Shown piece after piece: positions 57,101 through 64,000 of a DNA stretch of 64,000 nt. Within the stretch, counting starts at the first letter, position 1, and each line of letters begins with the position of its first letter. Origin of the DNA: Lepus europaeus (lineage: Eukaryota > Chordata > Mammalia > Lagomorpha > Leporidae); assembly GCF_033115175.1 (NCBI RefSeq), contig NC_084835.1:56110948-56174947 (forward strand), read 5' to 3'. The notes below the pieces were generated by a model that saw only the letters and a list, made by a program, of their open reading frames with translations, ran no database searches and was not told the origin of the DNA. Both the position numbers and the translations under genes were made by a program.

Positions 57101-57917
57101 CTGCCTGTTCCCCCCCTTCCATGCGTCATTCCAAACTCCTCATGGCCCCCAGGCCACCCACACCTGTGTGCCTCTGTTTTAGGCAGTTATCTTTCTGAAC
57201 CCCCATCCCCATATTTTACATTAGTCTACGAAGCTTTTCTCATCAGACCCCGTTCCCCTTTCTCTGCTATGCTCTCAGGGCCTTTGTGTACCCTTTTTAA
57301 ACTTCAAACATTAATTGCTCTTACTAGTTAAACGTGGATTTCCAACAAGACTGTAAGCTTATTGAGGACAAGCACCTAGTTTTATGTTCCAGTTCTAACC
57401 AAAAAACTATTTGCATGTAACATGTTTATTTAAACAATGAATGACTTTGGGCAACTGTAAGGTCGCTAACACTGCGTGTTGGCTATTGGCTGGCAAAAAT
57501 CATTTTTATTATTCTATCCACAGTTCTGTCGTTAATGACAATAACGTGTTAGCTTAAGACTGACTCTAAAACTAGCTGGGAAAAATGGTCTAGGATGAAA
57601 TTTAAGGATGCCCTGCACAACACACATATCAAGTATCTGGAATACGCGAACCTATTATGTTTCGCAGGCAACAAAGACTGCGACGTGTGCACTAGGGTAC
57701 GTTGTGCTTGGACCGCAGCTTCTAGCGACAACTTCCCTACTATTTCAAAGGCTGAACACCAAAAATTAAAACCAGCGCCCTCCTCTCCCAAGGCCCGGCC
57801 GAGGCGGACACCGCGGCGCCCCCCAGAGGCCCGCAGCGCCCGGCGCAGGCGGAGACTCACCATCAGGAGCGTGAAGCCCGACAGGTCGGGGAACGTCTCC
57901 CCGCAGGGAATGAACAT
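39015..57917 (-). CDS. PSMG2: Proteasome assembly chaperone 2
   Basis: Seven coding exons on the minus strand: 57917-57861, 53828-53657, 48480-48422, 43359-43241, 42022-41849, 39945-39825 and 39113 (or 39107)-39015. All introns are GT-AG and every phase joins. The product is 264 or 266 residues; human PSMG2 has 264. PSMG2 (PAC2) pairs with PSMG1 in the cytosol to nucleate the 20S proteasome alpha ring and keep it from misassembling. Recognisable stretches are MFIPCG at the N-terminus, VGNVGQLAIDLIIST, GYFYTDCLVP, TPFRYLLTPS, RVPGGGITK and the conserved end FGSGLPPALF. The gene shares a CpG-island promoter with CEP76. Its introns carry many SINEs but all exons are intact, so it is judged functional. 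Confidence 0.97.
39825..39945 (-). CDS. PSMG2: PSMG2 coding exon 6
   Basis: 121 bp, acceptor TTGTAG and donor GTAAGT. It encodes KDIQMAVLLKFVSEGDNIPD and ends in phase 0 after KPH. Confidence 0.96.
40225..40541 (-). mobile_element. C-repeat SINE in PSMG2 intron
   Basis: The TSD GTGAGGTCT lies at 40216-40224 and 40542-40550. Confidence 0.93.
40591..40918 (+). mobile_element. C-repeat SINE in PSMG2 intron
   Basis: GGGGCTGGCGCTGTGGTATAG head, AAATAAATAAATAAATC tail. The CTCCTGG unit is duplicated at 40782. Confidence 0.95.
41130..41790 (-). mobile_element. C-repeat SINE, minus, split by another
   Basis: The outer copy's TSD TTAAATTCATTTTT is at 41116-41129 and 41791-41804. Its tail (41130-41149) and body (41476-41790) are separated by a plus-strand SINE. 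Confidence 0.95.
41150..41475 (+). mobile_element. C-repeat SINE nested in a SINE tail
   Basis: GGGCTGGCACTGTGGCGAAG head through CTTTCAAATAAATAAAATAAT. Confidence 0.94.
41849..42022 (-). CDS. PSMG2: PSMG2 coding exon 5
   Basis: 174 bp, acceptor CTTTCAG and donor GTGAGT. It encodes TPFRYLLTPSIQK and RVPGGGITKLLYDE, and ends on a split Ser codon. Confidence 0.97.
42190..42530 (+). mobile_element. C-repeat SINE in PSMG2 intron
   Basis: GGGCCCATGCTGTGGTGTAG head. The tail is an expanded (AAAT)n tract at 42483-42509. Confidence 0.94.
42531..43240. other. PSMG2 intron 4, no repeat recognised
   Basis: Unique-looking intron sequence with a TTTCTATTTCTATTTC run near 42790. Confidence 0.5.
43241..43359 (-). 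CDS. PSMG2: PSMG2 coding exon 4
   Basis: 119 bp, acceptor CCAAG and donor GTAGGT. It encodes YKSKSFCEKLL through VIVLSSSHSY and leaves a split Ser codon (AG|C). Confidence 0.95.
43840..44040 (+). mobile_element. L1M 3' UTR-like remnant
   Basis: TGTGTGATAATAGTGTTGTGG, CTTATTCTCAAAAGATGTCTGCTGAAGTA (by position 43950-43979) and a TCATGACGTCA block resemble an old L1M 3' UTR. Confidence 0.5.
44104..44395 (+). mobile_element. Old C-repeat SINE in PSMG2 intron
   Basis: GGGGCCAGCACTGCAGCATAG head. The tail CACAAATAAACAAATC became the target of the next SINE. Confidence 0.9.
44396..44710 (-). mobile_element. C-repeat SINE nested in a SINE tail
   Basis: An 18-bp TSD (CACAAATAAACAAATCTT) is perfect at 44378-44395 and 44711-44728. 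Confidence 0.97.
44747..45005 (+). mobile_element. MIR SINE
   Basis: GCAGCATAGCATAGTGGTTAAGAG opens it, then CTCTGGAGTCA and CTCATTTAAAAATGAGAATAAT and TTGTGAAAATTAAGTATGG: nearly the whole MIR in order. Confidence 0.9.
45272..45640 (+). mobile_element. Old C-repeat SINE split by a truncated SINE
   Basis: The head GGGGCTGTCATGGTGGCACAG reaches GCACTGGTTC at 45344. The sequence then resumes with the same GCACTGGTTC at 45595 and GGCTGCTC. Confidence 0.85.
45345..45594 (+). mobile_element. 5'-truncated SINE insertion
   Basis: It begins at AGCTCTCTGCTATGGCC, with no head, and ends in AAATAAATAAATC plus 23 A. The flanking repeat AAAGCACTGGTTC is its TSD. Confidence 0.88.
45641..47930. other. PSMG2 intron 3, repeat-poor 2.3 kb
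   Basis: No exon or repeat recognised apart from a short (TG)n at 47167-47186. This is the longest SINE-free stretch in the PSMG2 gene. Confidence 0.5.
47935..48190 (+). mobile_element. 5'-truncated SINE after an A run
   Basis: A run of about 22 A precedes GTCCTAGCTATTCTTCTG. The copy ends CTTTCAAAATAAATAAAAT. Confidence 0.85.
48422..48480 (-). CDS. PSMG2: PSMG2 coding exon 3
   Basis: 59-bp exon, acceptor TTTGTAG and donor GTTAGT, encoding VYSLPSKKLVVLQLRSIFIK. It is easily missed because it is short and in AT-rich intron; phases on both sides fit. Confidence 0.94.
48659..48989 (+). mobile_element. Young C-repeat SINE in PSMG2 intron
   Basis: A 16-bp TSD with one mismatch (AGAAATGTCTTAAATG) at 48643-48658 and 48990-49005. 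The tail is mixed A/AAG. Confidence 0.95.
49010..50505. other. PSMG2 intron 2, no feature recognised
   Basis: 1.5 kb of unique-looking sequence. No exon with homology to the flanking gene. Confidence 0.5.
50519..50820 (+). mobile_element. C-repeat SINE (first of three in tandem)
   Basis: The TSD AATAAAGTA precedes it (50511-50519) and recurs at about 50830. Tail (AAAT)n. Confidence 0.93.
50838..51175 (+). mobile_element. C-repeat SINE (second in tandem)
   Basis: It starts GGGCCATTGCTGTGGCAC exactly after the downstream AATAAAGTA of the first copy. The tail runs into (AAT)n. Confidence 0.92.
51181..51505 (+). mobile_element. Old C-repeat SINE (third in tandem)
   Basis: GGGGTCAGGTGTTTGGCTTAG head, 3' end shortened (TCTGTCTCTT plus A run and AAAG repeats). 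Confidence 0.87.
51555..51882 (+). mobile_element. C-repeat SINE
   Basis: GGTGCTGGCGTGATATAGC head. CTATATC occurs on both sides as a short TSD. Confidence 0.91.
51965..52505 (+). mobile_element. MIR split by a SINE
   Basis: The left part 51965-52079 (GAGCATGTGACCTAAAATAAC) and the right part 52406-52505 (GGGAATAGTTGTGAGGATTAATG) are consecutive MIR sequence. Confidence 0.75.
52080..52405 (-). mobile_element. C-repeat SINE in MIR
   Basis: TATTTATTTATTTATTTGAAAG tail side, TCACAGCGCCAGCCC head. Similar TGCCA..TGCTT words flank it. Confidence 0.95.
52575..52766. mobile_element. hAT-type DNA transposon (MITE)
   Basis: The 192-bp element has perfect ends CAGAGGTGG / CCACCTCTG and an 8-bp TSD CTCTAAGG at 52567-52574 and 52767-52774. 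An 8-bp TSD is diagnostic of hAT. Body words such as GTCTGGCCC suggest a Tip100/Zaphod-like family. Confidence 0.9.
52775..53656. other. PSMG2 intron 2, no feature recognised
   Basis: Unique-looking intron next to exon 2. Confidence 0.5.
53657..53828 (-). CDS. PSMG2: PSMG2 coding exon 2
   Basis: 172 bp between acceptor TTTCAG and donor GTATGT, residues 20-76. It encodes PAVSVGNVGQ at the start and ends with one base of a Val codon. Confidence 0.96.
53985..54565 (+). mobile_element. L2 3' end split by a SINE
   Basis: AACAAATAATTACTGAAGAC, TCAATCACTACTCTAGACAC and CCTTCCATTCTAGTGAAGG, then after the SINE GCTAAGTACTATGGAGAGAA, follow the LINE2 3' region. Confidence 0.75.
54151..54467 (+). mobile_element. 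C-repeat SINE in L2
   Basis: AAATAAGCAAAA occurs at both flanks. GGGGCAGGCAATGTGGTGTAG head. Confidence 0.94.
54566..55800. other. PSMG2 intron 1, 1.2 kb unclassified
   Basis: The part 55195-55450 has a mixed CA-rich composition that could be an old LTR, but I cannot name one. Confidence 0.4.
55805..56147 (-). mobile_element. C-repeat SINE in PSMG2 intron
   Basis: T run, AAGCTTTATTTATTTAAGTGG, (GATA)-type purine run at 55863, head CCACAGCACCAGCCC. Confidence 0.95.
56289..56318. repeat. (CA)n microsatellite
   Basis: ATACACATACACACACAC tract. Confidence 0.9.
56460..56786 (-). mobile_element. C-repeat SINE in PSMG2 intron
   Basis: TTTAAGATTTATTCTTTATTTGG tail side, CCACAGCACCCACCCCC head. 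Confidence 0.92.
56905..57060 (+). mobile_element. SINE 5' part, 3' truncated
   Basis: GGGGCCAGCACTGTGGCACAG head through CTTGGACCCCTGCC, then the repeat is lost. Confidence 0.88.
57861..57917 (-). CDS. PSMG2: PSMG2 coding exon 1
   Basis: Nineteen codons from an ATG in good context (ACC before ATG), ending in phase 0 at the donor GTGAGT. The frame stays open upstream through the CpG island, but homology fixes this ATG. Confidence 0.95.
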
Positions 57918-58484
57918 GGTCCCCGCACGGCCGGAGCACGGGGCCGAGCGCAGGCCGCGGGTCGGCGGAAGCCGGAGTCGGGCGCCGTAGCCGGTGGCCC
58001 AGGCCCTAGAACCCCGCGGCCGCGGGCGGGACCTTGGAGTCCCTCGGCGCGGGGTCCTGAGGGTCCGTCCAGCTCCCTGCCGGGCCGGAGGGAGGAACGA
58101 GGCCGCCGCGAGGACGGGGAAGGGGAGCGGGGGGCTCTGTGGGAGACCCTGGCCAGGCCCGGCGGCGGGGCGAGCAGAGGTTGCGGGGTGCGGGCCTGCG
58201 GGAAGGTGGCGCGGCAGGCGGAGGGCATCAGGCATCGCGGGGGACAGCCCCGAAGCCTGCGGGTCCGTCATCATTTGAAAGCAGTTGGCGCCGCCACCGC
58301 CTGGGTTCCCGCCCAGCTTCGGCCCTGACGCGGCGTCGCGCCCCCCGGGGAGCTGCGCGAGGCGAGCGGCCGCCGCGGCGGCTTTTGTGCTCCCGCCGCC
58401 ACTAACGCTCCCGGGCCGGGCCGGAGTGCGCCACGCAGCCAGGGCGTCCGACGGGGAAGAGCGGTGGAGGCGCCGGCCGCCAGC

Positions 58485-58547
58485 ATGTCGCTGCCTCCGG
58501 AGAAAGCCTCCGAGCTGAAGCAGCTCATCCACCAGCAGCTGAGCAAG
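58485..58547 (+). CDS. CEP76: CEP76 coding exon 1
   Basis: 21 codons, MSLPPEKASELKQLIHQQL then SK. The ATG has A at -3. An in-frame GTG upstream at 58464 is not a plausible start. Donor GTGAGG. Confidence 0.96.
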
Positions 58548-61500
58548 GTGAGGCGGCGCGGGCCGCGCTGGGCTCTCTCCGCTCGTCTGGAGGCGTCCCC
58601 CGCCCGGCGGCCTCTGGCTTGGGCCGACCCGGGCGCCAGCGCGGAGCGCGGCGGGTCTGAGGCCAGAGCAGCCCTGTGGCGGCGGGGAGAGGGAAGAAGG
58701 CGAGAGGGCGTGCTCGTGAGACTGGGAGGCGATGGGGCCGTCTGGGTGTTAGGGGACGGCCGAGCGCTCTTCCAGAGTCACGTCGGATGTACGGCCAGAG
58801 CCGGGGTGTCAGGGTGGCTTTAGGGCGAGACGCGGGCTTCCTAGATCCGAGAGCCAGGAGCTCCAGCCGGCACAGCCCAGTCGCGGGGGGGACGTGGCTG
58901 AAGGACTTGGTAGGGGCGCAGTCGCCTCGGGCCGGGGCTTTTGGCTCGCCGAGGGCGCCGCGTGAAGTAACAGAAGTCGCGGTGCGTGCGCGCCGCGCTG
59001 GCCGCCGGCCGGGTCGTCCGGGGTCTTGTCCGGGAGGACGGAGGACCCCAGCGCCGACCTGCACAGCTGCTGCGATCCGCCGTGTTCCTGCGATTCCATC
59101 CCGCGCTCCCTATGGAAAGGCTGGTTTGGGTTGAGCGGGATTCCGGGGGGAAGCGGTCACAAAAGCGGGCAGGCGGTAGACGTCATTTCTAGCCTTTGTC
59201 CCCCAGAGTTGCATCTCGTGGAAGCTGGCGGTGATTCTCACTCAGCTGTGGTAATGATGGCCGGTTCGCGGCTAGCTCTAGAGCCCTGACTCGAGGAGTA
59301 GGGTGGAGGTGCTTGGTAATGGCCTTGTCGTGCGGGTTTTGTGCGCAGATGGATGTCCACGGCAGGATACGGGAAATCCTCGCCGAGACCATACGCGAGG
59401 AGTTAGCGCCCGACCAGCAACAGTTATCAACGGAAGATTTGATCAAAGCCCTTCGACGGCGAGGAATCATTGATGATGTGATGAAAGAACTGAATTTTGT
59501 TACGGTGAGTACTCTGGGGGGTCTGTAAAGAACATGCCTGGGCGTAGTAACACTGTTGACAGGGTCCTTGGTGGGAGTTTCTCCTTTGAGCGAAACCACT
59601 GGAAGGCCCTCCTGTCTGCCAGTGTCCTTGTTTGCCTTGTAAGTTAGCTCTACCCTTGGGCAGCACACAAATAGTGTGAGTCAGCGAGATTTGGGTTATG
59701 CAGACCGTCTTCCTCTCTCTGCAGTGACAAGGATTCTCTCTTGTAATTCTCTAGGTCTGTTAATTCTGAATGTACATATTTCAGTCAGATTAGTTCACCA
59801 TAAAACTGTGCTTTTTTCACTAAGATTGCCCTCCAGTTGCTTTAGGTTAAGTTTATTTTTAAAATAAACATTCCTTGGAACTCCGATGAACAAATTATAA
59901 ATGTCCTCAAGAAAATAATTGACTGCATAAGGACTCTGCAGTCTTTACCTACAAATAGGTCAGTAGTGAGATGCTGGCCTCTCAAGGCACCATTAGGAAG
60001 TAGGCCCGCTTTTGAAAATGAGGCAATAATGAAAAACTGTGACCTCAATACCTGGATAATATGTGAAAATTGGACGAACTTCATAATACATCAGGGAATA
60101 AGTATTTTAATACAGCATCCTTTTTTGGTTTTTGAGGTTTATGAACCCATTTGTTATAAAAATTGGCCTAATAACAGCTTTTGCTGTGTGAATGTCACTT
60201 CTTTATTAAAATCAGTAACTGATGGAATTGTAAGCCAAGTGTTACATCAGGTTTAGGGAAAGTTCAAGCTTGTTTAAGGTATTCAGAATTGCTTTTAACA
60301 TTCTGTGGATGGCATTCCTTGAAGATAATTTTAACACCTTAGTATTAGACATGAGTAGTGACCAGTTGCATTATCTTTCATTTTCAGTGTTTTGATTACA
60401 CTATGAAAAGGGTTTTTTTGGGGGGGTGGGAAGAGGGCCCTTATCCTGTCTCCTTTCTGTTTGCTATTTAATTTCATGATTGGCATTTTCTTAAATTTTT
60501 TTTTCAAAAAAATTTTTTTTTTTGCCTTTCCAGGACAATGTTGATCAAGAACTCCCTTCCTCTCCAAAACAACCTGTTAGTTTTGATAGACAGTCAACAT
60601 TAAAAAAAAGTATGTATCTGTTTTTTAATAATAATTCTGTTGTATAATGAATATTGATGTGCTGTAGTGTTTGGTATTTGATAGAAAACATTTCAGGTTT
60701 TTTCCCCAAATATTTAAATTTTTGTGGTTGCCTAAAACTTAATTTTGTTTTGCATGAAGTATACCAGAAGATTTAATGTGCAGTATAGTAGAAGCAAAAA
60801 CCAGCACACTGGTTTCTCATATTTTAATAATATATTTAAAATTGTACAGCCTTGTTATTTTAATGATAATTACCTGACTAATACATTTGCTTAATTGGTA
60901 GTTGCCTGAGTTGGTTTATGGAGGTGAAGGGAGATTTAATAAGCAGCTAATAAAAAGCAAAGTATAGTAGACTTTGGGCCGCTCTAGCTGGGAGAAAGTG
61001 GACAGAATGTAAACTCAGAAAAGAATATCAGATTATGTATCTTTTCTCCCCAAGGTGCAAATGATTCTGGTATATAGTAAATTTGTTACTCTTTTTCTTT
61101 TTTTAGTCTTTGATGTTATTTCTTTCAAGTTGTTGTTTCCTAATGTCTTGATCACATTCCTTAAATTATTTGGCAGTTTCCTCATGTATATTGCTACACT
61201 TTACAGCTAATATTGATCCAACACGGAGGTATCTTTACCTTCAGGTTTTGGGTGGAAAAGCTTTCTTGGAACATCTTCAAGAACCTGAGCCTTTACCAGG
61301 ACAAGTTTGTTCAACTTTTACTTTATGCTTACATTATCGAAACCAACGTTTTCGTTCTAAACCTGTTCCATGTGCCTGTGAACCTGATTTTCATGATGGC
61401 TTTTTACTTGAAGTACACAGAGAAAACTTAGGTAAGGAACGTAATAGTCATTTAATGGAGTGAGCTTTTATTAGGTTTTATTGCAGAATTGCTGTAACAA

Positions 61501-63815
61501 CTTCTGCTGTTGGGAGATTTACAGAGTGAATCATTTGGCCTAGTCTTTTTATTTTTCCGCCACTCTTTTTTATTTTAACAACTTCTGTGCACCTTCTGCT
61601 TTATTCTGTGTTTGCTAGTTAATTATCCCTAAAGATTATTATTTTACTCTTAATTTTGGTTCTTTACTAATAATCACGTGAGATGCCTGTCATGTGCATG
61701 GTACTATGCTAACAGGTGCTGAGGACATAGAGAGAATGAGACATGATCCTTCTTGTATATGAAGGATGACTAGATTTGTGATGTTGTGTTATATGTCAAA
61801 GGTTTTTTGTTTTAGTTTGTTTTAAATTTTACTGGAGAGGTAGAAAGAAAGCCATAATAGTAAAGAACTCCCATCTGCTAGTGGGTTCACTTCCCAAATA
61901 CCTGAAATGGAGGGTGGGGTTGACGTGGCTGCTGCAGCCAAGAGCTGGGAACCCAATCTAACATGGGTGGCAGAAACTCAACTTTTTCTTTCTTTCTTTT
62001 TTTAAATTTATTTACTTGAAAGTCAGAGTTACACAGAGAGAGGAGAGGCAGAGAGAGAGAGGTCTTCCATTGGCTGGTTCACTCCCCAGTTGGCTGCAAT
62101 GGCTGGAGCTGTTCCAGTCTGAAGCCAGGAACCAGGAGCTTCCTCCAGGTCTCCCATGAGGGCACAGGGGCCCAAAGACTTGGGCCATCTTCTACTGCTT
62201 TCCCAGGCCATAGCAGAGAGCTGGATCAGAAGTGGAGCAGCCAGGACTCAAACTGGTGCCCTTAGGGGACGCTGGCACTGTAGGCGGCAGCTTTACCTGC
62301 TATGCCACAGCACCAGCCCCAGGAACCCAACTTCTTGAGCCACTGTCTGCTTTCTCTCAGGGGGTGTATTAGCAGGAAGCTAGGCTTAAGAGTGGAGCCA
62401 GGCATTCTGACATGGTATGTGGGCTTCCCAACTGGCATCTTAACTACCAGGCTAAATTCCTGCCCCTGAAAGTCGAAGTTTAGATGTGAATATGTAACTT
62501 TTATAACGTCAAAATTTATGAGGGGCGGGCATTGTAGTACGGTGGTCAAGCTGCCTGCTGAGGCACCTGCAGCCTATATCAGAGTACCTGGATTTGAGTC
62601 CCTGCTCTGCTTCTAATTCTGCTTCCTGCTAATGTACACCATGGGAGATAGCTGCTGATGGCTCAGATACATAGGTCCCTGCCACCCCGTGGGAAACCTG
62701 ATGGAGTTCTTATTGCCTGACTTCGTGAAATTCTGGGCTCCTGCGCTGACCTGGCCTGGCCTGGACCAGCCCTGGCTATTGCAGGCATTGGGGCAGTAAA
62801 CCAGAGGATGGAAGATTCTCTCCCCCTCTCCCTTTCGTTCTCTTTCTCTCTCTCTGCCTTTCAGATAAAAAATAATTATAATATATGATTCTTGTAATTG
62901 TTTTACACTGTGTTTCTAACAAGGTATTTTTTTAAAAAGGCACTTTATGGGATGAATTGCTAAAACTGTGATCTCAAATCTTTCAGTTTTGTGTTGATAA
63001 TACAGTGATAATTTCCAAAGATTAACGAATAAGAACAATTTGAGAATTAATCTTAACATATTTGATGGCTTTTTTTATAGTAACATATATTTAAAATAAG
63101 TACTTTTAAAGAGTGTGCTTACTAATCTATTTATCAAAAAGCACTGATATGGTTTAAGTAACTAGATAACTTGATAATTCTGCCAGTTTTCTCAGAAGCT
63201 AGTGATGGAACTAGGAGTGTACTTGTATTCCCAGGCTTGTGATATGCTGAGACATTACCAAATTAATTCTATTTAGTTTCATATATGTTTATTATTTAGT
63301 ATATTTTTCAATAAAAGTAGTTTTATGTTGGCCTAACAATATGTAATATGATGTAACCTTCTGTTTATATTGTCAGGTGATGGAACTAGAATGGCTGATT
63401 CAACAACAATGTTGTCAATAAGTGATCCCATCCATATGGTGCTAATCAAAACAGACATATTTGGTGAGACCACTTTAGTAGCATCCTATTTTCTGGAATG
63501 GCGATCGGTTTTGGGCTCAGAAAATGGAGTGACCAATCTAACGGTGGAACTTATGGGTGTAGGTATGATGATTAGTATCCCTGTTATCTTTTTATATTCG
63601 TAATTTCTTCCAAAATTCATTTTCTATCTTTAAAATGGCTCTTAGACCAAGAGGAAAACCTATAAAACAGAATTTCACTGGAATTACAGTTGGTTTTCAG
63701 TCCAGTTGTAGTCTTGGGGAAGGTCTGAAAGAATAATATTAGTGTAGCACTTCACAGCCAGAGTAGCCTTTTTTTTTTTTATTATTTTTATTTTTTGACA
63801 GGCAGAGTGGATAGT

Positions 63816-63847
<32 letters not shown>

Positions 63848-64000
63848 TCTTCCTTTTTGCCGTTGGTTCACCCTCCAATGGCCGCTGCGGCCGGCGCATC
63901 TCGCTGATCCGAAGCCAGGAGCCAGGTGCTTCTCCTGGTCTCCCATGGCGGGTGCAGGGCCCAAGGACTTGGGCCATCCTCCACTGCCTTCCCGGGCCAT
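58485..64000 (+). CDS. CEP76: Centrosomal protein of 76 kDa (partial)
   Basis: Five coding exons: 58485-58547, 59349-59504, 60534-60609, 61207-61431 and 63377-63562, all with GT-AG introns and matching phases. They encode residues 1-235 plus one base; human CEP76 has about 659 residues, so the rest lies beyond the window. CEP76 is a centriole/centrosome protein that acts with CP110 to stop centriole reduplication. The N-terminal part (MSLPPEKASELKQLIHQQL, then REEL..DLIKALRRRGIIDDVM) is helical. Exons 4-5 enter the C2-like domain (RRYLYLQVLGGKAF, LCLHYRNQRFRSKP, SYFLEWRSVLGSE). No disabling change is present. Confidence 0.97.
59349..59504 (+). CDS. CEP76: CEP76 coding exon 2
   Basis: 156 bp, 52 codons from MDVHGRIREILAE to ELNFVT, phase 0 on both sides. 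Acceptor GCGCAG, donor GTGAGT. Confidence 0.97.
59505..61206. other. CEP76 introns 2-3, repeat-poor
   Basis: Apart from exon 3 nothing was recognised. Notable only for the absence of SINEs compared with the flanks. Confidence 0.5.
60534..60609 (+). CDS. CEP76: CEP76 coding exon 3
   Basis: 76 bp, DNVDQELPSSPKQP through RQSTLKK, ending on one base of a Thr codon. Acceptor TTTCCAG after a long T-rich tract; donor GTATGT. Confidence 0.96.
61207..61431 (+). CDS. CEP76: CEP76 coding exon 4
   Basis: 225 bp, from NIDPTRRYLYL to LLEVHRENL. Acceptor TTTACAG, donor GTAAGG. Start of the C2-like domain. Confidence 0.97.
   Translation, partial: LILIQHGGIFTFRFWVEKLSWNIFKNLSLYQDKFVQLLLYAYIIETNVFVLNLFHVPVNLIFMMAFYLKYTEKT
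61684..61765 (+). mobile_element. L2/MIR-like fragment
   Basis: TGTCATGTGCATGGTACTATGCTAACAGGTGCTGAGGACA (61691-61730) recalls the L2 3' end. Confidence 0.5.
61835..62466 (-). mobile_element. Old C-repeat SINE, minus, split
   Basis: Left part 61835-61984 and right part 62323-62466 (GTGTATTAGCAGGAAGCTAG to CCAGGCTAAATTCCTGCCCC). Confidence 0.82.
61985..62322 (-). mobile_element. C-repeat SINE nested in a SINE
   Basis: T-rich tail, AAATTTATTTACTTGAAAG, head CCACAGCACCAGCCCC. Similar words ACTCAACTT / ACCCAACTT flank it. Confidence 0.94.
62522..62870 (+). mobile_element. Old C-repeat SINE in CEP76 intron
   Basis: GGGGCGGGCATTGTAGTACGG head. The GACCTGGCCTGGCCTGGACC run is a local duplication. 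Tail CTTTCAGATAAAAAATAA. Confidence 0.88.
63377..63562 (+). CDS. CEP76: CEP76 coding exon 5
   Basis: 186 bp, from DGTRMADSTTMLS to LTVELMGV. Acceptor TTGTCAG, donor GTATGA. The following exon is not in the window. Confidence 0.96.
63770..64000 (-). mobile_element. Young C-repeat SINE, cut by window end
   Basis: T-rich tail, GACAGGCAGAGTGGATAGTG, and body to the last base. The head lies outside the window. Confidence 0.95.

Larger units (their letters stand above)
57770..59070. promoter_or_regulatory. CpG island, bidirectional PSMG2/CEP76 promoter
   Basis: Dense CpG sequence covers both first exons. The 567 bp between start codons (57918-58484) has no TATA box. GC boxes of the GGGCGG type (58025, 58163) and a CGGAAGCCGG ETS-like word (57966) are visible. 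Divergent transcription from one island fits two housekeeping-type genes. Transcription starts were not determined. Confidence 0.88.

Noticed and set aside
58464-58484. Earlier CEP76 start at an in-frame GTG
   Set aside because: The ATG at 58485 has A at -3 and matches the known N-terminus MSLPPEK.
57549-58532. 327-codon minus-strand frame as one protein
   Set aside because: Only the last short part before the donor at 57861 is PSMG2 exon 1; the frame then runs into intron 1. The upstream part is CpG-island sequence without homology.

Overview
The window looks like rabbit (Oryctolagus cuniculus) genomic DNA. It holds about 70 copies or fragments of a tRNA-derived SINE. These have a GC-rich head, a central CCCAAG..TTGGGCC block, a CT-rich stretch and an AATAAAT or oligo-A tail, which is the layout of the lagomorph C repeat. 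Two age classes are visible. The young class has a head of the type GGCTCAACAGGCTAATCC, a tail ending GCCTGTCAAAA and low divergence. The older class ends TTTCAAATAAATAAAT. A LINE-1 with the 5' and 3' ends I associate with rabbit L1 is also present. No prokaryotic feature was seen.

Two protein-coding genes lie head-to-head in the right third. PSMG2 (proteasome assembly chaperone 2) is on the minus strand; all seven coding exons can be placed, from the start codon at 57917 back to the stop at 39015. CEP76 (centrosomal protein of 76 kDa) is on the plus strand; its first five coding exons run from 58485 to 63562 and the gene continues past the window. The start codons are 567 bp apart inside a CpG island (about 57.77-59.07 kb) that is almost certainly a bidirectional, TATA-less promoter. 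The human orthologues are also head-to-head on chromosome 18 (from memory).

From 1 to about 38.9 kb no gene could be supported. This part is intergenic and is layered with old L1M fragments, MaLR LTRs, a MER2 DNA transposon, a degraded mariner, and many SINEs nested in these and in each other. Target-site duplications (TSDs) let the insertion order be read in many places.

The most unusual object is at 26858-31111. It is one 4.25-kb retrotransposed unit with a 15-bp TSD and a poly(A) tail. It has an L1 5' UTR with a YY1-like site, an almost intact ORF1 and an L1 3' UTR, but no ORF2. Between ORF1 and the 3' UTR lie about 1.8 kb of other DNA, including a degraded retroviral gag zinc-knuckle and protease-like stretch. 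This is the layout of a half-L1 (HAL1-type) non-autonomous element with a retrovirus-derived segment. A second L1 copy at 20931-22177 (minus) also stops inside ORF1.
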